A DNA stretch of 64,000 nt from Seriola aureovittata (Eukaryota; Chordata; Actinopteri; Carangiformes; Carangidae): positions 8,605,236 to 8,669,235 of the forward strand of contig NC_079380.1 of NCBI RefSeq assembly GCF_021018895.1, given 5' to 3'. A program made the translations under genes and the position numbers. This document shows positions 56,200 through 64,000 of this stretch, piece after piece (position 1 is the first letter of the stretch; each line of letters starts with the position of its first letter). Below the pieces are notes generated by a model. The model searched no databases. It saw only the letters and a list, made by a program, of their open reading frames with translations, and was not told the DNA's origin.

Positions 56200-56530
56200 T
56201 TATTGATTCATCTGCCATTTACTTTGTTGATCAATCGTTCATTCTATAAAATGTCAGAAAAAAAGTGAAAAATGTCACAGATGGTAAATTTCCCAGAGTC
56301 CCATGAGAAGTATTCAAATGTGAGGCTACGTTTTGTCATACAAACTATCCAACAACATTTCCTTTACAATGATATAAAACAAAGAAAATCAAACAGTTCT
56401 CACACTGGAGAACCTGGAACAAAATAATGTTTGGTGTCTTTGCCTGAAAAATAACTTAAAATGATTGAGTCTCAAAATAGTTGCCAGTTAATTTTCTTTC
56501 CATCGACTAATCGATCGTTGCACTTCTCTT
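56200..56530 (-). mobile_element. Interspersed repeat, copy B (minus orientation)
   Basis: Reverse-complement relative of copy A, about 330 bp away, so the α1-β1 spacer contains a large imperfect palindrome. Read on the minus strand it begins GTGCAACGATCGATTAGTCG and ends GAATGAACGATTGATCAACA. Confidence 0.7.
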
Positions 56531-57022
56531 GAGTTTAAAATTTGATTTGTTCATTTTCTAGTCTTTGCGGTCGCGAACACACTTAAAGAAAAACCGTTGT
56601 GATAAAAACACAAGTAGAAAAGATCAGTGTGTACATTTCTGTCCACCACTTCTGTGGAGCTATCAATCTATAGATAGACATGTCCCCTCTGCGAGGAGGA
56701 CAACAGTAACATTAATATAATCAAAAACATAATTTATTTATTGGTCTATTTAACCTATGTCAAGTCACAGTAGTTCATCTGTGTTTTGAATGTTGATCTC
56801 TTTTTAAGCTCCGTCCACTTTTTCATCAGCTCTGTTTTTCCTCTGTCTGAAGGTCAGTCGTGAATGTTATTTTTCATGTTCACAGTTATGTTTGGTTGAA
56901 TCACAGACAAGCAAATTGCTGAATGGGCTTTTTTATTATTATTATTTGCTTTTGAGACATGGTACAAACAGAATCTCAACAAATGATCAGCTTGTGATGG
57001 TCTTCTCTTGTGCTGCAGCTCT

Positions 57023-57745
57023 CTAGTGGTACTGCCTTCCCAGGGAGGACACCACCACGGCCAGGAACTTCTGGAAAGCTGCCTGGACATCACCGGTGAA
57101 GTCATTGCCCATCCGAGCAGCAACCACGATGGTGAGGCAGTCGGACAGCAGCTGCAACACAACACAACATGAATCACAAAACAGCAGCAACAAAAAAAGG
57201 TGAGGCGATTCCGATGAAAAACAACAACACCAACAAAAACCATAAAATGTAGATAAAACAGCGACAACAGCTCCTCGGCCTTATACTTTGAAATTGTCGG
57301 GGTCCACGTGCAGTTTCTCGGAGTGCAGCACGCTCAGCTCGGCGTAGGTCTCCTTGATGTTGTCCATGTTCTTCACAGCCCGGTCCATACCGTGCAGGAC
57401 AACCTTTCCGTGGTTTGCAACCATGGGGTTGGCGATGATGGCAGTGGCGTTGTAGAGGTTTCCAAATCCGCCGAAATACCTCTGAGTCCAGGGGTAGACA
57501 ACCAGGCACCTGAGCAAACGAGTCACACACATAAATGTCACGGGGTTAGATTAAGAGATGAAATATACGCTGAGAAAATGAACATGTGCATACGTTACTA
57601 ACAATAGGTTACTTCTTAAATATTATTCATGCAGAATAGGAAATAAGTGTCACCTGGAGAGAGCAGCGGGGCCCACGTCATCATAGTCCATCTTAGAGAA
57701 GATTTCCTGGATGGTGGCGCGCTCAAAGTCTGTCCATTCAACCAT
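57023..57745 (-). CDS. Haemoglobin subunit beta (copy β1)
   Basis: Minus-strand exons 57745-57654, 57509-57287, 57151-57023 join to 444 nt, 147 aa, the normal β length. The start is [20 protein letters not shown] and the haem-pocket landmark is [17 protein letters not shown]. Distal His is 64 (VANHGKVV), proximal His 93, followed by Ser (F9 position) and a C-terminal His (GRQYH). Ser-F9 with terminal His is the combination known from fish Root-effect haemoglobins, so strong pH sensitivity is possible. The exon 2 donor reads AAA|GTATAA, weaker than the AAG|GTATAA of β2. The AATAAA signal is at 56932-56937 (minus). The protein is identical to β2 as far as I can see. Confidence 0.97.
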
Positions 57746-59109
57746 TTTGCCGGTTCAAGTTTTTCCTGTGCGGGTCAGAAGATCCTGTGCTCACCGGCCC
57801 CAGATGCAACTTTTAAAGCAGCTCTACTCCCCTCCCAGAGGCGTGCTAATGGGTGGGCGGTGGGCCGGGCAAGTGCTGTGTTGTGGATTTGCAACAATGA
57901 TAAGAAAAGGGCGTATCTGCACAGTTTAGATTGTTTCCCCAGAAGAAAATAGCTCTTTCCGTAAAGTAACCCCCCCAACTCACCCCTCAGATCCACCACA
58001 TTCAGCAATGCAAAGTAATACGAAAGGCTTCAGACCAATAATGATTTCCATAAATCAATGGGTAAGATTTATGGAAATCATGCCAAGAGTTTTTCATCTT
58101 TGTGTCAGTATGTTTTGGTCATATGGGCATAACGGGCAATTTAAATGATCGCAAGTTTTTGACAGAGCCATAGTCTGATATATGCACACAGATGGACGCC
58201 ATCACAGGTGAAAAAACGAAGCGGCAAATCCAGTCAGAAGCCAACAGCGAGCACCTCGGACAGCTCCCACATCCTCCCGTGGGACGTCCAAGGATCAGCA
58301 CCTCGGATAGCGGTCTTTAAATTTGAATGCGGAATGTTGACTGATCTGATTTATTTAAAATAAATAAATAGGCCACATGTTTTGAGGTCAGTTGAATGAA
58401 AGCTTCATTGTAGCTCAGCTTAGAGAAAATGAACGATAAGAAAAAAATTATCTGGGAAAAGTGTCTCCTTATGATAACATACATATGTATCCCTACATGT
58501 ATGCGGCTCTAAAATCTGTCTCACAGGGGCACAAAACGATTGAGTCGTGCATCAATTGAGAAATTAAATGTTGGCTACAACATGTTATATAACCTACTGA
58601 GCTGTGCTACTATTTAAGTTTAAAATGTGTTTTGTGATTTTTATATTTTAATTTCGTACACAAGAATAAAATTCAAAGACATGAGTCAAACTGAACTGCA
58701 CCAGGTATCAAATAAACTGCTCCCAGTGCTGAGTTGACCTGCCTGTAGGTCTACATCTAAAATATATTTTCAACAATAGAGACCCATCAGTCGCAGCTGA
58801 GCGTATAGGCTACAGGTGACACGAGGCGTCTGTTGGTGTCTTCGGGGCCTTTTGCAAAATGCAAGATCATTTGAACAGATCGTATCATTTAGAAGTCAAG
58901 CGATGTAATTCAAAGAAGCTGTAGAGCCACCATGGCAAGATTTCTGTTTATCTCTTGGAGGCTACGACCTGACGTAACGTAACCTATTGCCGCTTGCAAC
59001 ATATCTTGGAGTAGGAGGCGCTGGGTGTGCCCACCCTCTGTTTCAAGCATAAAAACCCCCACGGTCTCAGCTGATCAAGACATTCAGCAAACCTCAATCT
59101 ACAGGCAAG
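57746..59109. promoter_or_regulatory. β1/α2 head-to-head intergenic promoter region
   Basis: 1364 bp between the two start codons. The β side (minus strand) has a TATA-like CTTTAAAAG (TTTTAAAG at 57811-57818 on plus), a CCGCCCACCC element (57851-57860) and a GATA site (TGATAAG 57898-57904). The α side (plus) has GATA (TTATCT 58948-58953), a palindromic CACCC pair GGGTGTGCCCACCC at 59023-59036 and CATAAAA at 59048-59054. All are standard erythroid elements. A perfect 16-bp inverted repeat sits at 58041-58081. The region is repeated almost unchanged at 62007-63345. Confidence 0.8.
58041..58081. repeat. Perfect 16-bp inverted repeat in β1/α2 promoter region
   Basis: ATGATTTCCATAAATC and its exact reverse complement GATTTATGGAAATCAT are separated by 9 bp. 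The equivalent place in the β2/α3 spacer keeps the left arm and spacer (62304-62328) but not the right arm. Confidence 0.9.
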
Positions 59110-59886
59110 ATGACCAGTCTCACTGCTAAGGACAAGGAAACCGTCAGGGCCTTCTGGGCTAAAGTGTCTGGAAAGGCTGAGGACATCGGCAAAGATGCTC
59201 TGAACAGGTAAATATCCGAACATAATAATGACTGTTGGTGTAACCCACTCCAACATAGACCGACTGAGTCACATTTATCCGCTTACATCTTTTTGGCAGG
59301 ATGCTGATCGTGTACCCTCAGACCAAGACTTACTTCGCCCACTGGAAGGACCTGAGCCCCGGCTCTGCCCCGGTGAGGAAGCACGGAATCACCGTGATGT
59401 CTGGAGTCGCTGATGCTGTGACCAAGATCGACGATCTGAAAGGAGGTCTCCTGAACCTCAGTGAGCTGCATGCCTTCACTCTGAGGATTGACCCTGCCAA
59501 CTTCAAGGTGCAGATCCAGACTCATTAACATTTAACAGCCTGTCATTAATATTCAGACTTAGGGCCGTGAGGGGTTTTCAACTCGCACCAGGTCCCTTTG
59601 TACAGTGTGGACAACGCTGTTCCATTCCAGTTCAAGGATCGTGCACTTATGAAGATTGGAGTTAATGTCACAACAAAAATCTGTGATAGGTGTGTAGATG
59701 GGCACGTGGGGAGCAAAAAATTGAATGTAATGTGTGTATTTATCGTTTTCCCCACAGATTCTGTCCCACAACATCCTTGTGGTCATGGCCATCATGTTCC
59801 CCAACGACTTCACCCCTGAGGTCCATGTGTCTATGGACAAGTTCCTGGCTTGTCTGGCTCTGGCCCTGGCTGAGAAATACCGATAA
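59110..59886 (+). CDS. Haemoglobin subunit alpha (copy α2)
   Basis: Exons 59110-59207, 59300-59507, 59758-59886 give the same 144-aa protein as α1. The gene is head-to-head with β1. The introns differ from α1 by only a few bases: a 2-bp difference in intron 1, and single changes such as GGATCGTG against GGGTCGTG in intron 2. The 3' flank also matches α1 for about 110 bp beyond the stop. AATAAA is at 59938-59943. Distal and proximal haem histidines are intact. Confidence 0.97.
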
Positions 59887-60106
59887 ACAGCAGAAGATGA
59901 CGGAGACTGCAGCATGAGTTCACTCTGCAAATTCAATAATAAATGAATGAAACGCAAAACAGTTTGTTCTCTGGTTCTTTTCTGGTGATTTGTGTTATAG
60001 CCTATTTGAATATAGATGAAATATTAGAGGAGTTGTTCTAAAAGTCTGTTTAGTACCACCAGCACTCAAAAACAAGCAAGTCAAATTTCACACGTTACAC
60101 TTGACA

Positions 60107-60139
60107 GAGCTGCAACGATTAGTCGATGGACAGAAACTT
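60107..60139 (+). mobile_element. Fragment of the 55.6/56.2-kb interspersed repeat
   Basis: GAGCTGCAACGATTAGTCGA and the following GGACAGAAA match the terminal part of the repeats at 55556-55870 and 56200-56530. Only the end is present; it abuts the α-globin relic. Confidence 0.55.
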
Positions 60140-60140
60140 A

Positions 60141-60231
60141 GTCCTAGTTGAGAAATATCGATAAACAGCAGGAGAAAATGACGAGACGAGCACGAGCTCA
60201 TTCTACATTTAATACACGAATACATACATGC
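60141..60231 (+). pseudogene. Decayed α-globin 3' end (last codons plus 3'UTR)
   Basis: Codons GTC CTA GTT GAG AAA TAT CGA TAA read VLVEKYR-stop, against ALAEKYR-stop in the intact genes. The following sequence also aligns with the α 3'UTR: AAACAGCAGGAGAAAATGACG, then GAGCTCATTCTACA and AATACACGAATACATACATGC against GAGTTCACTCTGCA and AATAAATGAATGAAACGC. A run of A starts just where a poly(A) tail would be added. The rest of the gene is missing. It is either a truncated retrocopy or the stump of a deleted duplicate. Confidence 0.75.
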
Positions 60232-60247
60232 AAAAAAAAAAAAAAAA
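60232..60247. repeat. Poly-A run after the α-globin relic
   Basis: About 16 A residues directly following the relic 3'UTR. Confidence 0.85.
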
Positions 60248-60528
60248 CTCATTTGTTTTTGGGCTCCTTTGAGATGATCTCTGTTCTATCAGCAAGCATG
60301 CTGATACATGAAGTTGAGTGAGTTTACCAATGTGCAGAGTTCTTACATCTTCCCAACGTTTTATAAAAGAAAACATGGCAGAAATCCAATTGTTGAAATT
60401 AATATGTAAATATATTGAATTGTGGCTAATGCAATGTTTTTATCAAAATTATGCTGAAGCCAGTGACACAGCAACGGCTGCCACAAGGAAGAGAGCAACT
60501 TGTTCCACTTAGAAGAAAAGTTGATGTA

Positions 60529-60747
60529 TATACACTGTTGCTCATAAAGTTGGAATAAAATATTTTTTTTACCTCTTTCCATGAAATGATTGTGACAATG
60601 TGATTTATTTCATTTCACCTGGGTAATTGGGACGCATAATGTAATCATGGCACCTGGTCAAAAGTGATTACAGATGCATTTAAATAGGAATAAACAGAGG
60701 ATTGTCTGAAAACAAAATGATTCCAACTTTATGGGCTACAGTCTATA
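60529..60747. mobile_element. Tc1/mariner-like MITE
   Basis: About 219 bp with terminal inverted repeats. GCTCATAAAGTTGGAAT at the left and ATTCCAACTTTATGGGC at the right match at 16 of 17 bases when reversed. TA dinucleotides at both outer ends fit a TA target duplication. There is no coding capacity. It lies in the α2-β2 tail-to-tail spacer and is absent from the α1-β1 spacer. Confidence 0.78.
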
Positions 60748-61283
60748 AGTAAACAAGCTAAATATGAGTAAAATAATACATAGAAAATACACAATAAATA
60801 AAAAGATAAATTTGTTATTATTGTTATTGTTATTATTATGTATGCTACTTTGTTATATCATATAATCATATAAATAATAAAATATATTATTATTGTTGAT
60901 ATACTGTATTGTTGTTGTTGCTGATTATTATTATACATTGTACGTTACTAATTATTATGTTCTAAATAATACGTTTTGTGATATTGTGAACCCGTTGATA
61001 AGAGTTAAAATATTATGCATCAGTTTTAACGTTTTATCAGCGCTTTTGTCCTCAGCTGTCTAAACTGTAGGTCACTTTTTTGTTTGTATGTGTTGTTTTG
61101 TTTTCAGTTGTCCCCATGATCTCAGACATATTCGGCTACTTTTTCATGTAATTTCGTGTTTTGAACATCATCACAAACAGTTTGTTGAATTTGCTTATTG
61201 TTTTTATTTTCTTTGAGACAAAAACAAAGAGCATTTAAATAAATGATCCAGCGTGCGATGGTCTTCTCTTGTGCTGCAGCTCT

Positions 61284-62006
61284 CTAGTGGTACTGCCTTC
61301 CCAGGGAGGACACCACCACGGCCAGGAACTTCTGGAAAGCTGCCTGGACATCACCGGTGAAGTCATTGCCCATCCGAGCAGCAACCACGATGGTGAGGCA
61401 GTCGGACAGCAGCTGCAACACAACACAACATGAATCACAAAACAGCAGCAACAAAAAAAGGTGAGGCGATTCCGATGAAAAACAACAACACCAACAAAAA
61501 CCATAAAATGTAGATAAAACAGCGACAACAGCTCCTCGGCCTTATACCTTGAAATTGTCGGGGTCCACGTGCAGTTTCTCGGAGTGCAGCACGCTCAGCT
61601 CGGCGTAGGTCTCCTTGATGTTGTCCATGTTCTTCACAGCCCGGTCCATACCGTGCAGGACAACCTTTCCGTGGTTTGCAACCATGGGGTTGGCGATGAT
61701 GGCAGTGGCGTTGTAGAGGTTTCCAAATCCGCCGAAATACCTCTGAGTCCAGGGGTAGACAACCAGGCACCTGAGCAAACGAGTCACACACATAAATGTC
61801 ACGGGGTTAGATTAAGAGATGAAATATACGCTGAGAAAATGAACATGTGCATACGTTACTAACAATAGGTTACTTCTTAAATATTATTCATGCAGAATAG
61901 GAAATAAGTGTCACCTGGAGAGAGCAGCGGGGCCCACGTCATCATAGTCCATCTTAGAGAAGATTTCCTGGATGGTGGCGCGCTCGAAGTCTGTCCATTC
62001 AACCAT
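61284..62006 (-). CDS. Haemoglobin subunit beta (copy β2)
   Basis: Minus-strand exons 62006-61915, 61770-61548, 61412-61284 join to 444 nt, 147 aa. The predicted protein is the same as β1, including distal His 64, proximal His 93, Ser at F9 and the C-terminal His. Coding differences are silent: TTC for TTT in the DFE codon of exon 1, and AAG for AAA at the last codon of exon 2. The AAG makes its splice donor stronger than that of β1. The polyadenylation signal is near 61203-61208 (minus). All exons are offset from β1 by exactly 4261 bp. Confidence 0.97.
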
Positions 62007-63345
62007 TTTGCCGGTTCAAGTTTTTCCTGTGCGGGTCAGAAGATCCTGTGCTCACCGGCCCCAGATGCAACTTTTAAAGCAGCTCTACTCCCCTCCCAGA
62101 GGCGTGCTAATGGGTGGGCGGTGGGCCGGACAAGTGCTGTGTTGTGGATTTGCAACAATGATAAGAAAAGGGCGTATCTGCACAGTTTAGATTGTTTCCC
62201 CAGAAGAAAATAGCTCTGTCCGTAAAGTAACCCCCCCAACACTCACCCCTCAGAGCCACCACATTCAGCAATGCAAAGTAATACGAAAGGCTTCAGACCA
62301 ATAATGATTTCCATAAATCAATGGGTAACAGGTGCCAAGAGTTTTTCATCTTTGTGTCAGTATGTTTTGGTCATATGGGAATAACGGGCAATTTAAATGA
62401 TCGCAAGTTTTTGACAGAGCCATAGTCTGATATATGCACACAGATGGACGCCATCACAGGTGAAAAAACGAAGCGGCAAATCCAGTCAGAAGCCAACAGC
62501 GAGCACCTCGGACAGCTCCCACATCCTCCCGTGGGACGTCCAAGGATCAGCACCTCGGATAGCGGTCTTTAAATTTGAATGCGGAATGTTGACTGATCTG
62601 ATTTATTTAAAATAAATAAATAGGCCACATGTTTTGAGGTCAGTTGAATGAAAGCTTCATTGTAGCTCAGCTTAGAGAAAATGAACGATAAGAAAAAAAT
62701 TATCTGGGAAAAGTGTCTCCTTATGATAACATACATATGTATCCCTACATGTATGCGGCTCTAAAATCTGTCTCACAGGGGCACAAAACGATTGAGTCGT
62801 GCATCAATTGAGAAATTAAATGTTGGCTACAACATGTTATATAACCTAATGAGCTGTGCTACTATTTAAGTTTAAAATGTGTTTTGTGATTTTTATATTT
62901 TAATTTCGTACACAAGAATAAAATTCAAAGACATGAGTCAAACTGAACTGCACCAGGTATCAAATAAACTGCTCCCAGTGCTGAGTTGACCTGCCTGTAG
63001 GTCTACATCTAAAATATATTTTCAACAATAGAGACCCATCAGCCGCTGCTGAGCGTATAGGCTACAGGTGACACGAGTCGTCTGTTGGTGTCTTCGGGGC
63101 CTTTTCCAAAATGCAAGATCATTTGAAAGATCGTATCATTTAGAAGTTAAGCGATGTAATTCAAAGAAGCTGTAGAGCCACCATGGCAAGATTTCTGTTT
63201 ATCTCTTGGAGGCTACGACCTGACGCTTGCAACATATCTTGGAGGAGGAGGAGGCGCTGGGTGTGCCCACCCTCTGTTTCAAGCATAAAAACCCCCACGG
63301 TCTCAGCTGATCAAGACATTCAGCAAACCTCAATCTACAGGCAAG
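62007..63345. promoter_or_regulatory. β2/α3 head-to-head intergenic promoter region
   Basis: 1339 bp, a near-copy of the β1/α2 region. β side: TTTTAAAG at 62072-62079, GGGTGGGCGG at 62112-62121, TGATAAG at 62159-62165. α side: CATAAAA at 63284-63290 with the CACCC palindrome upstream. It differs by small indels: loss of the right arm of the 16-bp inverted repeat, and a deletion of the CGTAACGTAACCTATTGCCG-like stretch before the α promoter. Confidence 0.8.
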
Positions 63346-64000
63346 ATGACCAGTCTCACTGCTAAGGACAAGGAAACCGTCAGGGCCTTCTGGGCTAAAG
63401 TGTCTGGAAAGGCTGAGGACATCGGCAAAGATGCTCTGAACAGGTAAATATCCGAACATAATAATGACTGTTGGTGTAACCCACTCCAACATAGACCGAC
63501 TGAGTCACATTTATCCGCTTACATCTTTTTGGCAGGATGCTGATCGTGTACCCTCAGACCAAGACTTACTTCGCCCACTGGAAGGACCTGAGCCCCGGCT
63601 CTGCCCCGGTGAGGAAGCACGGAATCACCGTGATGTCTGGAGTCGCTGATGCTGTGACCAAGATCGACGATCTGAAAGGAGGTCTCCTGAACCTCAGTGA
63701 GCTGCATGCCTTCACTCTGAGGATTGACCCTGCCAACTTCAAGGTGCAGATCCAGACTCATTAACATTTAACAGCCTGTCATTAATATTCAGACTTAGGG
63801 CCGTGAGGGGTTTTCAACTCGCACCAGGTCCCTTTGTACAGTGTGGACAACGCTGTTCCATTCCAGTTCAAGGGTCGTGCACTTATGAAGATTGGAGTTA
63901 ATGTCACAACAAAAATCTGTGATAGGTGTGTAGATGGGCACGTGGGGAGCAAAAAATTGAATGTAATGTGTGTATTTATCCTTTTCCCCACAGATTCTGT
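63346..64000 (+). CDS. Haemoglobin subunit alpha (copy α3), cut by window end
   Basis: Exon 1 63346-63443 and exon 2 63536-63743 are identical in protein to α1 and α2. Exon 3 starts at 63994 and runs off the window after 7 nt. The visible part is intact, with distal His 61 and proximal His 90. Intron 2 matches α2 or α1 at different positions (GGGTCGTG as in α1, GTGATAGG as in α2). It is head-to-head with β2. Confidence 0.95.

Noticed and set aside
57174..57530. 118-aa minus ORF and the 97-aa plus ORF over β exon 2
   Set aside because: Wrong-frame and antisense shadows of the β-globin exons; the same pair recurs over β2.

Overview
The window is vertebrate nuclear DNA, almost certainly from a ray-finned (percomorph-like) teleost. 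It has many small GT-AG introns, long CA/GT microsatellites, fish-type short DNA transposons, and α- and β-globin genes interleaved on opposite strands. The gene order dock6, kank2, globins identifies it as the kank2/dock6 flank of the teleost 'MN' haemoglobin locus. The dock6-kank2 order, with a small angptl8-like gene antisense inside dock6, matches the arrangement I recall for human 19p13.2.

Layout. 1-6350: no gene recognised. About 6350-6912: probable TATA-less dock6 promoter and 5'UTR, including an upstream ORF whose stop overlaps the dock6 start. 6913-31503 (+): complete dock6, which I resolved into 50 coding exons (6363 nt, 2120 aa, in frame throughout). Nested in its intron 14 on the minus strand, 16046-17368, is a four-exon, 192-aa secreted coiled-coil gene that I call angptl8. 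31504-34450: dock6 3'UTR and intergenic DNA. About 34450-34579: probable kank2 non-coding first exon and promoter. 43979-50545 (+): kank2 coding region, 11 coding exons, 1060 aa. 50546 to about 52170: kank2 3'UTR. 52328-52342: a very good CTCF motif between kank2 and the globins. 54566 to the right edge: globin cluster α1(+), β1(-), α2(+), β2(-), α3(+, cut by the window end).

The globins form head-to-head β/α pairs with shared intergenic promoter regions of about 1.35 kb. A β-α block of about 3 kb (57.0-60.0 kb) is repeated almost base for base at 61.2-64.0 kb. α1 has the same coding sequence but a clearly diverged promoter, which points to gene conversion. A decayed α-globin 3' end lies at 60141-60231, next to transposon fragments.

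How the genes relate: dock6 encodes a Rac/Cdc42 exchange factor of the DOCK-C group. kank2 encodes a talin-binding ankyrin protein of adhesion sites. angptl8 should encode a secreted regulator of lipoprotein lipase. The globins are red-cell products. Apart from the nesting of angptl8 in dock6, I see no functional operon-like link; the association is old synteny, and the CTCF motif may separate the erythroid domain from its neighbours.
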